DNA of 64,000 nucleotides from NCBI RefSeq assembly GCF_013839515.1, contig NZ_JACDNQ010000003.1, forward strand, positions 177,102 to 241,101. Direction: 5' to 3'. Every line of letters begins with the position of its first letter. Within the stretch, counting starts at the first letter, position 1. Shown here piece after piece: positions 34,640-44,238 of the stretch. The notes beneath the pieces were generated by a model. It saw nothing but the letters and a program-made list of their open reading frames with translations. It did not search any database and was not told where the DNA came from. Source of the DNA: Natronomonas salinimetallica (GTDB lineage Archaea > Halobacteriota > Halobacteria > Halobacteriales > Haloarculaceae). The position numbers and the translations under genes are program-made.

Positions 34640-36430
34640 CTACCGAAGCGATGCGAACTCCGCGACCATCCCGTCGTAGGTATCGATCGCCGCCTCGACG
34701 GGTGCCGGCGACGACATATCGATGCCGGCGGTCTCGAGCAGTTCGAGGGGGTACCCCCGAGAGCCCGAGCGGAGGAACTCCCGATAGTCGGCGGCCGCCG
34801 GTTCGCCGTCCGTCGTGATACGGTCGACGATGGCGTTGGCCGCGCTGATTCCCGTCGCGTACTGGTAGACGTAGTACGCCCGATAGAAATGCGGGATCCG
34901 CATCCACTCGCGGGCGATCCGGTCGTCGACGACGGCCGGCTCGTAGTAGTCGTCCTTGAGCCCGCTGTAGACCTCGTCCAGCCGGTCCGGCGTCAGGGCC
35001 TCCCCCCGTGCGTCGAGTTCGTGTACGCGGTGTTCGAAGTCGGCGAACATCGTCTGTCGGAACAGCGTCGACCGGAAGCGTTCGAGGTACTCGTCGAGAA
35101 CGTGCCGGCGGAACCGCTCGTCCTCGACGGTATCGAGCAGATGCCGGGTCAAAAGCGCCTCGTTGACCGTCGAGGCGACCTCGGCGACGAAGATCTCGTA
35201 GCCCGAGTAGACGTAGGGCTGCTCCTCGCTCGTGAGTTCGGAGTGCATCGAGTGGCCCAGCTCGTGGGCCAGGGTGTACATCGAGGCGATGTCGTCTTGA
35301 TAGTTCAACAGGACGTAGGGCTGGCTGTCGTAGGTGCCGCCGCTGTATGCCCCCGACTGTTTGTTCGCCGTCTCGTATACGTCGACCCACCGCGAGTCGA
35401 GCCCCTCCGCCATCCGGTCGCGGTAGGCGTCCCCGAGCGGCTCGACGGCCTCGATCACGTGCTCCGTGGCCCGGTCGTACCCGAGATCCGGGCTCTCGCC
35501 GTCGGCGATCGGAGCGTAAAGGTCCCACATCCGGAGTTCGTCGACGCCGAGGGCCTCCCGTTTCAACTCGGCGTGGCGATGCAACACGTCGAGGTTGTCC
35601 TGGACGGTTTCGACGAGCATCTCGTAGACCTCGACGGGAACGTTGGGGCCGTCGAGGGCGGCTTCCCGCGCCGAGTCGTAGTTCCGCGCGGCCGCCAGCT
35701 TCCCGTCGGACTTGACGCTGTTTTTGTACGCGGTGCCGACGCTGTTGCGGTAGTCGGCCCACTCGTCGTAGAACGCCTCGTAGGTCCGCTTTCGAAACGC
35801 CCGATCGGGGTGCTTCTGGAGCTTCGTGAAGTTCGACAGCGTGATGGCTCGCTCGTCGCCGTCGGGGGCGTCGACCGTCGGGAACGTCATGTCGGCGTTC
35901 GTCAGCATGTTGTAGACGTCCCCCGCCGCGCCGGTCACCTCGCTGAGGTCGGCGAGCAGCGCCTCGATCTCCGCCGACCGGGTGTGGGGCTTCATCCGCA
36001 GGGTGTCATCGATGTAGTGTTCGTAGGCCCCGAGCTCGGGGTTCTCCTCGACGAACGCCGACAGCGTCTCCTCGTCCGTGGCCTGTAGCTCGGGTTCGAT
36101 GAAGCTGGCGGCGCTCGAGGCGTCGGCGGCCAGCGACTGCGAGCGCGCGGTGAGCGCCTGATACCGCTGGTTCGTCGTATCCTCGTCGCGTCGCATCCGC
36201 GCGTAGGCGGCGACGTTCGAGACCTCCCGCATGATCGACTCCCGGAGCGTTAAGACCTCCGCGAGCGTCGCCGCGCTCTCCGTGACCCGGCCCTCGTAGG
36301 CCGAGAGCTCCTCGACCCGATCCTCGAGAGCCCCGTAAGCGGCCTCCCACTCCTCGTCGTCGGCGAACAGGTCCGTCAGATCCCAGGTGTACTCCTCGGC
36401 GATTTCGCTCCGCTCGGGCACCGAACTCAT
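34640..36430 (-). CDS. pepF: Oligoendopeptidase F
   Basis: A 596-residue M3 family zinc metallopeptidase that cleaves short peptides in the cytoplasm. The metal site HELGH is at about residue 388 in YTLAHELGHSMHSEL, with the third ligand in EVASTVNEAL. The N-terminus (EYTWDLTDLFADDEEWEA) is typical of PepF. It lies downstream of truA on the same strand, with a 57-base gap. Confidence 0.93.
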   Translation of the reverse strand: MSSVPERSEIAEEYTWDLTDLFADDEEWEAAYGALEDRVEELSAYEGRVTESAATLAEVLTLRESIMREVSNVAAYARMRRDEDTTNQRYQALTARSQSLAADASSAASFIEPELQATDEETLSAFVEENPELGAYEHYIDDTLRMKPHTRSAEIEALLADLSEVTGAAGDVYNMLTNADMTFPTVDAPDGDERAITLSNFTKLQKHPDRAFRKRTYEAFYDEWADYRNSVGTAYKNSVKSDGKLAAARNYDSAREAALDGPNVPVEVYEMLVETVQDNLDVLHRHAELKREALGVDELRMWDLYAPIADGESPDLGYDRATEHVIEAVEPLGDAYRDRMAEGLDSRWVDVYETANKQSGAYSGGTYDSQPYVLLNYQDDIASMYTLAHELGHSMHSELTSEEQPYVYSGYEIFVAEVASTVNEALLTRHLLDTVEDERFRRHVLDEYLERFRSTLFRQTMFADFEHRVHELDARGEALTPDRLDEVYSGLKDDYYEPAVVDDRIAREWMRIPHFYRAYYVYQYATGISAANAIVDRITTDGEPAAADYREFLRSGSRGYPLELLETAGIDMSSPAPVEAAIDTYDGMVAEFASLR

Positions 36431-36487
36431 GCCGAAGGCTACGGACGGGGCCGTCCTAAACCCGTCGTCCCCGGCGGGCCGGCTCCC

Positions 36488-37291
36488 CTACGGCTTCCCG
36501 CCGGGAACCAGCGATCCGGCGACCCGGGCGGCAGCGAGCCGATCCCGACGCCGGGCACCGAAGACATCGCGGGCGCTCGAGAGCGCCTCCTCGTCGACGT
36601 CGAACCCCACGCCGGGGTAGGAGACGTCGAACAACACGAGCGGTTCCGGGGCGGCGGGGGCGATCCCCTCCGGTCCGGAGAGCGCTTCGGCACCGAGCGC
36701 CCGGGTAATAAACGAGGGCTCGCAGACCCCGTTTGCGACCGCTTCGACGACGGAGACGAGCCGGCGGACGAGCTGTCTCGCGAAGCCGCCAGCCCGACAC
36801 TCGATCCTCAGAAACGGCCCCTCGCGCCGGAACGATACCGAGACCGTCCGCTCTGTCCCCTCGTCGTCGGGGGTGAAGTTGTGAAAATCGGCCTCGCCGG
36901 AAAGCCGCCGGCAGGCCTCACGCCCCCGCTCGTCGTCGGCCGTCGGCGCGTACAGGAAGTATCTGTATACCCGTTCGCCGGCGTCGTGGGTCGCGTGGAA
37001 CCCGTCGCCCACGTCGGTGGCCGCCCACGCACGGATCGAGGCGGGCAACTCGCCGTTGAGCGCGCGCGGCGACAGCCACTCGGGGACGGTGAACGCGACC
37101 GTCTGTGCCCGCGCCGAGACGCCGGCGTCGGTCCGCCCCGCGGCGGCGTAGCCGATCGGCGAGCCGCGTTCGAACCCGACCCCGAGTGCCCCGAGCGCCC
37201 CGAACAATACGTCCTCGACCGTCTCGCCGTGTGGCTGGCGCTGGAAGCCGCGGTAGTCCGATCCGTCGTAGGCCAGCCGGAAGGCGCGCAT
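36488..37291 (-). CDS. truA: tRNA pseudouridine(38-40) synthase
   Basis: A 267-residue TruA that isomerises uridines 38-40 in the anticodon arm. The catalytic Asp is Asp55 in AAAGRTDAGVSA. YDGSDYRGFQRQP at the start and GGFARQLVRRLV near the C-terminus are family features. It precedes pepF on the same strand and may be co-transcribed with it. Confidence 0.93.
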   Translation of the reverse strand: MRAFRLAYDGSDYRGFQRQPHGETVEDVLFGALGALGVGFERGSPIGYAAAGRTDAGVSARAQTVAFTVPEWLSPRALNGELPASIRAWAATDVGDGFHATHDAGERVYRYFLYAPTADDERGREACRRLSGEADFHNFTPDDEGTERTVSVSFRREGPFLRIECRAGGFARQLVRRLVSVVEAVANGVCEPSFITRALGAEALSGPEGIAPAAPEPLVLFDVSYPGVGFDVDEEALSSARDVFGARRRDRLAAARVAGSLVPGGKP

Positions 37292-37472
37292 ACGGACGAC
37301 GTATCCGCGTCGAACACATAAACCACCGGCACGCCCCCTGTCGGGGGTCGGAACGCAGGACGCGACCGGCGGTTCGGACGAACGGACGGGCGATGGCCCG
37401 CGCGCGGCGGCGATACGACCCGACGAACCAGGGAGCGGCAGCTACAAACACGACGCCGTTCCAAGGACAACC

Positions 37473-37736
37473 ATGTCCGACACCGAACGCCTGTGGCTCG
37501 TCAAGCGCGAATACGACGACGAGTCGCTCGTCGAACTCGTCTACGCCACGCCGGACGGCGCTCACTGCGTGGTGAAACACTTCAGCGCACAACTGCTCCG
37601 CTCGAAGGAGATCACCGCCGCGATCGACGTCGACGCCGATCGGGTCGACCCCGTCGGCGACGAGACGACCCGCGAACACTACGCCTCGGAGGTCGAGCGG
37701 GTCCGAGAGCAAAACGACCCGGACGAGATAATATAA
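37473..37736 (+). CDS. Small conserved haloarchaeal protein
   Basis: This encodes 87 residues: a beta-rich first half ([20 protein letters not shown], then [12 protein letters not shown]) and an acidic helical second half ([19 protein letters not shown]). It has no signal peptide and no metal ligands except one Cys. It is likely a conserved haloarchaeal family. Function unknown. Confidence 0.65.
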   Translation: MSDTERLWLVKREYDDESLVELVYATPDGAHCVVKHFSAQLLRSKEITAAIDVDADRVDPVGDETTREHYASEVERVREQNDPDEII

Positions 37737-37897
37737 TCCGCCGCGGACCCGACGGCCCGTCCGTGACGGTTCGACCCCGTGTGCAGTCGGCTGTTCTTTC
37801 GTGGTACGCGTCGGTCTCTGCGGGTATCCGTCCCTCGAAGCGGATACCGCCGACAGTATCAAGGCCTATATTCCGCCGGCCGAAACCAGGAGACGAT

Positions 37898-38806
37898 ATG
37901 GCCGCCATCGAACTCGACGGTGTCGAGAAATCCTTCGGGGACGTCCGGGCGCTCCGCGGCGTCGACCTCGAAGTCGAGGACGGCGAGATCTTCGGCTTTC
38001 TCGGCCCCAACGGCGCGGGAAAGTCGACGACGATCAACGTCCTGTTGGACTTCATCCGCCCCGACGCGGGGTCTGTTCGGGTGCTGGGCCGGGACGCCCG
38101 CGACGACAGCGTCGCGGTCAGAGAACGCACCGGCGTCCTTCCGGAGGGGTTCGACGTCTACGACCGGCTGACGGCGCGCGAGCACGTCCAGTTCGCAATC
38201 GACTCGAAGGGGGCCGACGACGACCCGTATCCCCTCCTCGAACAGGTGGGCCTCGAGGACGCCGCGGGACGGAAGGCCGGCGGCTTCTCGACCGGGATGC
38301 GCCAGCGACTCGCCCTGGCGATGGCGCTCGTCGGCGACCCCGAACTGCTCGTACTCGATGAGCCCTCCTCGGGGCTGGATCCGAACGGCGCGCGCGAGCT
38401 CCGGGAGATCGTCGAGAGCGAGGCCGCAGACGGGACGACGGTGTTCTTCTCGAGTCACATCCTCGGGCAGGTCGAGGCCGTCTGTGACCGCGTCGGGATC
38501 ATCCGCGGGGGCGAACTCGTCGCCGTCGACACCATCGAGGGGCTCCGCGAGAACGTCGGCGGCGGCTCGACGCTCGTCGTCGAGGTCGATTCGGTCCCCG
38601 AGGAGGCCACCCACCGTCTGAAGAGCCTCGACGGCGTCTCGGAGGCGACCGCCGACGGAACGACGCTTCGGATCACCTGCGAGGACGACGTGAAGATGGA
38701 CGCCGTCTCCGAACTCGAGACGCTGGGCGCGGACGTCTCGGACTTCTCGACGGAGGAAGCGCCCCTAGAGGATCTCTTTGCCGCCTACACGGGGGTCGAC
38801 GAATGA
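37898..38806 (+). CDS. ABC transporter ATP-binding protein
   Basis: A 302-residue ABC-2 type ATPase: Walker [10 protein letters not shown] at 36-43, signature [15 protein letters not shown], Walker [14 protein letters not shown], and a C-terminal domain of about 80 residues typical of NosF/CcmA-like exporters. A CCTATATT box about 30 bases before the ATG supports this start. Its stop overlaps the permease start by four bases (ATGA), so the pair forms one exporter. Substrate unknown. Confidence 0.92.
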   Translation: MAAIELDGVEKSFGDVRALRGVDLEVEDGEIFGFLGPNGAGKSTTINVLLDFIRPDAGSVRVLGRDARDDSVAVRERTGVLPEGFDVYDRLTAREHVQFAIDSKGADDDPYPLLEQVGLEDAAGRKAGGFSTGMRQRLALAMALVGDPELLVLDEPSSGLDPNGARELREIVESEAADGTTVFFSSHILGQVEAVCDRVGIIRGGELVAVDTIEGLRENVGGGSTLVVEVDSVPEEATHRLKSLDGVSEATADGTTLRITCEDDVKMDAVSELETLGADVSDFSTEEAPLEDLFAAYTGVDE

Positions 38807-39666
38807 GTTGGCAGGCCGTCGCCGAGAAGGACTTCCGCGATGCGATCCGCTCGCGGCTGCTGATCGTGTTGACGCTGCTTTTCACGCTGTTTTCGGCCGG
38901 TGCGGCGTATCTCGTCACCGAGATCGACCCGCCACAGCAGGCCGCCCTCACGGGCGAGGTCACGACGGTGCTTTTGATCAGCGGCCTCGTCAGCGCGACC
39001 GCCGTCTTCATCCCGATCGTCTCCATCGCGGTCGCCTACCGCTCGCTGGCCGGCGAGCGCGACAGCGGGAGCCTGAAGCTCCTGCTTTCGCTGCCGAACA
39101 GCCGACTGGACGTCGTCCTCGGGAAGTTCGTCGGCCGGTCGGGCGTCGTCGCCGTCGCCCTGTTCGTCGGATTCGCCGTGGGTATCGTCGTCACGGCCTC
39201 GCTGGCGGACGCGTTCTCGCCGCTCGAGTACGTCGTCTTCGTCGGTATTTCGATGCTCTTCGCGTTCGTCTTCATCGCCATCACAGTCGGCGTCTCGGCG
39301 TTCACCTCCTCGACCTCACGGGCGGCCTACGGGGCGTTCGGACTGTTCGTCGTCTTTCAGTTCCTCTGGTCGAGTCTGGCTCAGGGGGTCGCCTACGCCG
39401 TCAACGGCTTCTCCTTCGAGGGAATCGAGGAGGGCGATGCGGTGTTCGAACTCTTTCAGCTCCTCACGATCCTCGATCCGACCGCCGCCTACCAGCAGGG
39501 GACGCTGTGGGTCGTCCGCAGCCTCGACGAGAGCGGCGAACTGGCCGCGAACAACTCGGAGTTGGCCTTCTACCTGCAGGATTGGTTCGGCTTCATCGTG
39601 ATGGCGCTTTGGATCGTCATCCCCCTCGCCGTCGGCTACGCCCGGTTCGAGTCTTCCGACCTGTAG
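38803..39666 (+). CDS. ABC-2 type transporter permease
   Basis: A 287-residue membrane subunit with about six spans. The first cytoplasmic segment ([13 protein letters not shown]) and the loop [18 protein letters not shown] are typical of NosY-like ABC-2 permeases. It is translationally coupled to the ATPase at 37898-38806. No accessory binding protein is adjacent. Confidence 0.9.
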   Translation: MSWQAVAEKDFRDAIRSRLLIVLTLLFTLFSAGAAYLVTEIDPPQQAALTGEVTTVLLISGLVSATAVFIPIVSIAVAYRSLAGERDSGSLKLLLSLPNSRLDVVLGKFVGRSGVVAVALFVGFAVGIVVTASLADAFSPLEYVVFVGISMLFAFVFIAITVGVSAFTSSTSRAAYGAFGLFVVFQFLWSSLAQGVAYAVNGFSFEGIEEGDAVFELFQLLTILDPTAAYQQGTLWVVRSLDESGELAANNSELAFYLQDWFGFIVMALWIVIPLAVGYARFESSDL

Positions 39667-40071
39667 CGGCGGCCGATCCACGAGCGCGGCCCGATCCCCC
39701 TCGATCACCCCACCCGAAACGGCCGTCCGTCGGGCGTCGAACGACCGTCTGACAACAGTTTCACCACGCTTGTGTATGACGGTTACACTTTCACTCCGCA
39801 TACACGGGTTTTATATTATCCCCGACCATGCTTTCGGTTGCACACGCTCCTTCCCTTTTGGTGAGTATCGAACCCGAAGCGACTGCCACGCGCCGACACT
39901 GCCGGCCGGACGTCCCCAACGGCTTCCGTCCTCGACGGTATCGGTCCCAACGGCTCCCGTCCTCGACGGTATCTGTCCCAACGGCTCCCGTCCTCGACGG
40001 CCCCTGTTCCCGGACCGTGTCCCGTCTCGTTTCCCCGGAAGGCATACCACACACGCCCGGATAACTCGGGT
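39667..40071. other. Intergenic region before ilvA
   Basis: These 405 bases carry no gene that I accept. They hold a TTTTATATTAT stretch at about 39809-39819, an inverted pair GTGTATG / CATACAC flanking 39780-39800, and the 31-bp repeats at 39915-40001. Frames open on both strands across the repeats look artificial. Confidence 0.6.
39915..40001. repeat. 31-bp tandem repeat upstream of ilvA
   Basis: Units starting CCCAACGGCTYCCGTCCTCG begin at 39915, 39946 and 39977 with a 31-bp period; the last is incomplete. The array ends about 70 bases before the ilvA ATG. Confidence 0.88.
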
Positions 40072-41280
40072 ATGATCGAACTCGAAGACGTGATGGCGGC
40101 CCGAGAGTGCGTCGCCGAGACCGCACGGGAGACCCCGCTCGAACGCTCCCGGACGTTCTCCGAGCGGACGGGTGCCGACGTCCGGCTCAAGATGGAACAC
40201 CTCCAGCGGACCGGTGCGTTCAAGATCCGCGGAGCGACGAACAAGATCGCACGCTTGAGCGAGGCCGAACGCGAGTCCGGGGTCGTGGCCGCCAGCGCCG
40301 GCAACCACGCCCAGGGCGTCGCGCTGGCCGCCACGCGGGCGGGCGTCGACGCGACGATCGTGATGCCCGAGTACGCCCCGATCTCGAAGATCGACGCGAC
40401 CCGATCCTACGGGGCCGAAGTCGAACTCCACGGGATCGACTACGATGCGGCCGCCGAGCGCGCCCACGAGATCGAACGCGAGTCGGGTCGGACGTTCGTC
40501 CACGCCTTCGACGACCCGGCGGTGATGGCCGGCCAGGGGACGATCGGCCTCGAGATCGTCGAACAGTGCCCCGAGGTCGAGACGGTCGTCGTTCCGATCG
40601 GCGGCGGCGGGCTCATCGCCGGGATCTCGACCGCCGTCACGGGGCTGACGGACGCCCGCGTCATCGGCGTCCAGGCCGAGGGAGCCGCAAGCGCCGCCCG
40701 TTCGCTCGAGGCGGGTGAGGTCGTAGCGCGCGATTCGGTCGATACGATCGCCGACGGCATCGCGACCAGAAAGATCGGCGAGTCGACGTTCGAGGTGATC
40801 CGCGAGCGCGTCGACGAGGTCGTCACCGTCTCGGACGCGGAGATCGCCAACGCCGTGACGTCGCTTCTGGAGCGCTCGAAGACGCTCGTCGAGGGGGCCG
40901 GTGCCGTCCCGCTCGCGGCCGTCATCGAACGGCGCTTCGGGTACGACGACGGTGAGACGGTCGTTCCGACGCTCTGTGGCGGCAACATCGACCTCAACGT
41001 GCTCACGACGGTCATCACCCGCGGGCTCGTCGAACGGGGGCGGTTCCTGCGGATCAAGACCGTCCTGAAGGATCGTCCCGGTGCGCTCGAGGAACTCGTC
41101 GAGTTGCTCTCGGCACACCGGACCAACATCCACGCGATCGAACACGACCGGGCTTCGAAGGACATCGCGATGAACGCCGCGGAGGTCGAACTCGACCTCG
41201 AAACCCGGGGGCACGACCACGTCACCGAACTACTGGGCGTACTCGAAGAACACGGATATCGGGTCGACGTACTGTCCTGA
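40072..41280 (+). CDS. ilvA: Threonine ammonia-lyase with ACT domain
   Basis: A 402-residue PLP enzyme that deaminates threonine to 2-oxobutyrate for isoleucine synthesis. The PLP lysine is Lys51 in TGAFKIRGATNK, the phosphate loop is IGGGGLIAG, and SAGNHAQGVA is the cofactor-stacking segment. Residues from about 325 form an ACT domain (LKDRPGALEELVELLSAHRTN), the usual site of allosteric control. It could also accept serine. Confidence 0.92.
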   Translation: MIELEDVMAARECVAETARETPLERSRTFSERTGADVRLKMEHLQRTGAFKIRGATNKIARLSEAERESGVVAASAGNHAQGVALAATRAGVDATIVMPEYAPISKIDATRSYGAEVELHGIDYDAAAERAHEIERESGRTFVHAFDDPAVMAGQGTIGLEIVEQCPEVETVVVPIGGGGLIAGISTAVTGLTDARVIGVQAEGAASAARSLEAGEVVARDSVDTIADGIATRKIGESTFEVIRERVDEVVTVSDAEIANAVTSLLERSKTLVEGAGAVPLAAVIERRFGYDDGETVVPTLCGGNIDLNVLTTVITRGLVERGRFLRIKTVLKDRPGALEELVELLSAHRTNIHAIEHDRASKDIAMNAAEVELDLETRGHDHVTELLGVLEEHGYRVDVLS

Positions 41281-41486
41281 CCGGAACCGTTGTTCGTAAA
41301 CAAAAAAGGTTTCATTGTACCCAAAGAGATAATATTAACCAATACAAAAGATTACTCACTACGAGCGAAACGGTACCGACCGGACCCGATACATATGCTC
41401 TGGATGACATCCGATCTCTCACAACAGAACCGTGCCCCGTCCCTCGGCGAACCGTCCCGCGCCACGGCCAGCCGCGGTGACCGCCG

Positions 41487-42524
41487 ATGAGCAACGAAAG
41501 TACCGTCTCCGACCGTCCCCGGGACCCGGCCCGGTCGGCCGAGGAGTCCTCGCGGGCCGAGGGGTCTTCACGGGCCGAGGAGTCCTCGCGGGCCGAGGGG
41601 TCTTCGCGGGCCGAGGAGTCCGTCGACGAGGATTCATGTCCCGAGTGCGGCGGCTCCGTGACCGGCAGCGACACCGGCGAGCGCGTCTGTGCCGGCTGTG
41701 GGCTCGTGGTCGACGACCAGCGGATCGACGCCGGCCCCGAGTGGCGGGCGTTCGACGCCGCCGAGCGCGACGAGCGCTCCCGCGTCGGTGCGCCGATGAC
41801 CGAGATGCTCCACGACAAGGGGCTTTCGACGACCATCGGTTTCGACAAGACCGACGCCTACGGAAACACCCTCGGCGGCCGCAAACGCCGTCAACTCAAG
41901 CGGCTCCGCACCTGGAACCGACGCTCGAAGACCGAGGACGCCCACGACCGAAACCTCAGACACGCCCTCGGCGAGATCGACCGGATGGCGTCGGCGCTCG
42001 GGCTCCCACAACCCATCCGGGAGACGGCCAGCGTCATCTACCGCCGTGCGCTCGACGAGGACCTCCTTCGCGGGCGCTCGATCGAGGGGATGGCGGCGGC
42101 TGCGCTGTACGCCGCCTCGCGGCTCGACGGTGTCGCCAGATCGATCGACGAAATCGCGATCGTCAGCCGGGTCGGGGATCTGGAGATCAAGCGGGCCTAC
42201 CGATATATCGACCGCGAACTCGGCCTCGAGACGCCGCCCGCACATCCCAACGAGTATATCGGCCGGTTCGCCTCCGAACTCGGCTGCAGCGAGCGGACCG
42301 AACGGCTGGCACGGAACCTCGTCGAGACCGCCGTCGAGGAGGCCGTTCACAGCGGCAAAAGCCCCGTCGGCATCGCCGCGAGCGCGCTGTATGCCGCCTC
42401 CCGGCTCCAAAACGAGGGGCTGACACAGGCGGATATCTCGGAGACGGCGAACGTCAGCGAGGTCACGATCCGGAACCGCTACCGCGAGGTGCTCGCAGTC
42501 GCCGACGTCGCCCCGAGCGGGTGA
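41487..42524 (+). CDS. tfb: Transcription initiation factor B with repeated N-terminal linker
   Basis: A 345-residue TFIIB homologue that recruits RNA polymerase to TBP-bound promoters. It has an N-terminal zinc ribbon (CPECGG and CAGCG), a B-reader/linker region (RIDAGPEWRAFD ... TIGFDKTDAYG) and two cyclin folds. Before the ribbon is an unusual ~50-residue tail with four to five copies of a six-residue unit (SSRAEE/SSRAEG), encoded by an 18-bp repeat. Haloarchaea have several TFBs, and the tail suggests a specialised paralogue. The 206 bases upstream are AT-rich (ATAATATTAACC near 41330), unlike the surroundings. Confidence 0.9.
   Translation: MSNESTVSDRPRDPARSAEESSRAEGSSRAEESSRAEGSSRAEESVDEDSCPECGGSVTGSDTGERVCAGCGLVVDDQRIDAGPEWRAFDAAERDERSRVGAPMTEMLHDKGLSTTIGFDKTDAYGNTLGGRKRRQLKRLRTWNRRSKTEDAHDRNLRHALGEIDRMASALGLPQPIRETASVIYRRALDEDLLRGRSIEGMAAAALYAASRLDGVARSIDEIAIVSRVGDLEIKRAYRYIDRELGLETPPAHPNEYIGRFASELGCSERTERLARNLVETAVEEAVHSGKSPVGIAASALYAASRLQNEGLTQADISETANVSEVTIRNRYREVLAVADVAPSG
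41543..41625. repeat. 18-bp tandem repeat in tfb
   Basis: Four to five copies of an 18-base unit (GAGTCCTCGCGGGCCGAG and variants, alternating as a 36-base pair) encode the SSRAE-type repeat before the TFB zinc ribbon. The period keeps the frame. Confidence 0.85.
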
Positions 42525-42530
42525 ACCACA

Positions 42531-42592
42531 GGCCCCGCCGTCATGCGGGATCGAGCGACGAGGCCCCGCCGTCATGCGGGATCGAGCGACGA
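42531..42592. repeat. 31-bp direct repeat, two copies
   Basis: Two identical adjacent 31-base units (GGCCCCGCCGTCATGCGGGA...) fill the gap between the converging tfb and GCS2-like genes. Each contains the stem CCCCGCCGTCATGCGGG, which can form a short hairpin and may act in termination. Confidence 0.85.
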
Positions 42593-42597
42593 ACGGG

Positions 42598-44103
42598 TCA
42601 CTCCAGCCACTCGAGAAACGTCCCGTCGACGAGCGTCTCGGCCTGGGCGTCGATGTAATCCGACTGCATTCCCCAGACGGCCTGTGCGAACGGCTCCCCG
42701 TCCGCCATGCGTGCTTCGACCCGATCGTGTTTCCATCTCGCCGGCGTCATCCGTCGATCGACCCGCTCTCTGAGCGGCTGGATGTATCGGTTCGCCTCCT
42801 CGGCGTCGAGCCCCTGTAACTGGAGGCCGTCCCTGGCGAGTTCGAACAGCTCGGCGTACAACTCCTCGACGTCGTCCGTCTCGATCCCGTCGGCGGTCAC
42901 CCACTTCAGATCGGCTTCGAGGCCGTCCCGGACCGCGGCGTAGAAGTTCGACTCGGCCGTCTCCCACGACTGGTGGTAGACGGGGTGCTCACGGCGCGGC
43001 AGACTCTCCAACAGCCCGGCGAACACGGCCAAAAGCGAGATCGTTCCCCGGACGGTCGGCTGCCCCGGTAGCGGCCGAAACTCGATGCGCGCGTTCGCGC
43101 TCTTTCGGGTCGAGCCCCCGAAGACGGGCCGAACCCACCGCCAGAAGCTGCCGTGTTTGTGCCGGAAGTGGGCGAACTCGTCGTCGAAGCGGCCCTTCGA
43201 TCCGATCTCGGCGGGGACGACCGTCTCGTCGCCCGCGATGCGGTCGAGCGCGTCGTCGACCGTCTCGATGTCCTCGGGGAAGGTCACCTTCTCCGTGTCC
43301 TCGGGGTTGAGCACCGACTCGAAGACCGCGATCCTGTTTTCCATCCAGCACTCGTCCATGATCGTCTCGCCGTCGGCGTCGTAGAGATCCGGCGGGAAAA
43401 ACGGCGAGTTGACCGAGACGGCGAGCAACGGGCCGGCGATCCGCAGCGCATACCGGAAGTGTTCGGGCAGGTCGTCGGCGTGGGCGACCTGGTAGTGCGG
43501 CTGGATGGAGGTGATGAGGCTCTCGGGCATCACGGTGTCGGCCGACAGCGAGACGTGCGGTGTTTCGAGCTGTAACTCCGGGGCGTAGTCGGTGTTCGCC
43601 ATCGCGTGGTATCGAACCGCCCGCGACATGTTCGTCGCCATCTTGATCCCGTCCTGTTCGATGCTGCTCGTGAGGTACTCCGTGGCCGTCTCGCCGACCG
43701 GCGGCACCGTCCAGAGGCCGTCGCTGACGAGGGCCATCCCCTCGCGGGCGACCTCGGCTTCGGCCGCCGCGAGCTTCGCCTGTACCTCCGATTCCTGTGC
43801 GCGGAGCCCGTATTTCGACAGCGGTTGTGGCGTCGTCGAGAGTTCGGCGTTGTGCAGGCCGAGTTCCTTCTCGAAGCCGATGTACCCGAGCAGCCGGCGC
43901 GGGACCCGCATCAGCGCGTCCGTCTCGGCGTCGACGGCGTAGAACTCGTACTCCAGGCCGACGATCGCCTGGGGGTTGTTGAACGTTCCGTCGTCGATCT
44001 CCTCCCGCAGGGTCTCTTTTTCAGCTTCGACCCGCGACGCGAACGCCTCGTCGTCGATATCGAGCGCCGCTACGACCTGCGCCGCGAGCTCGGAAGCGGA
44101 CAT
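42598..44103 (-). CDS. GCS2-type glutamate-cysteine ligase family protein
   Basis: A 501-residue carboxylate-amine ligase-like protein. The ATP/substrate core shows IVGLEYEFYAVD, LGLHNAELSTTPQPL, a LETPHVSLS segment and ARIEFRPLPGQPTVRGT. It is related to the COG2170-type branch rather than the known haloarchaeal gamma-glutamylcysteine synthetase. The product is probably a gamma-glutamyl or similar dipeptide, but the amine substrate is unknown. It stands alone between tfb (convergent) and lctP. Confidence 0.75.
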   Translation of the reverse strand: MSASELAAQVVAALDIDDEAFASRVEAEKETLREEIDDGTFNNPQAIVGLEYEFYAVDAETDALMRVPRRLLGYIGFEKELGLHNAELSTTPQPLSKYGLRAQESEVQAKLAAAEAEVAREGMALVSDGLWTVPPVGETATEYLTSSIEQDGIKMATNMSRAVRYHAMANTDYAPELQLETPHVSLSADTVMPESLITSIQPHYQVAHADDLPEHFRYALRIAGPLLAVSVNSPFFPPDLYDADGETIMDECWMENRIAVFESVLNPEDTEKVTFPEDIETVDDALDRIAGDETVVPAEIGSKGRFDDEFAHFRHKHGSFWRWVRPVFGGSTRKSANARIEFRPLPGQPTVRGTISLLAVFAGLLESLPRREHPVYHQSWETAESNFYAAVRDGLEADLKWVTADGIETDDVEELYAELFELARDGLQLQGLDAEEANRYIQPLRERVDRRMTPARWKHDRVEARMADGEPFAQAVWGMQSDYIDAQAETLVDGTFLEWLE

Positions 44104-44238
44104 ACACGTCCCTGTGCGCGGCGGGGATTTGAAACGTGTGTCTTGTCTCGCCCGGACGGACCGGCCTCGGTTTATAAGACCGTCGTCGTCGGATCCCGGC
44201 GAGCAACGGACCCGGTCGGACGCCCGCCGGGATCGCGA

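Noticed and set aside
39770..40126. Open frames on both strands across the 31-bp repeats
   Set aside because: They exist only because the repeats lack stops; neither strand shows a start context or known sequence.
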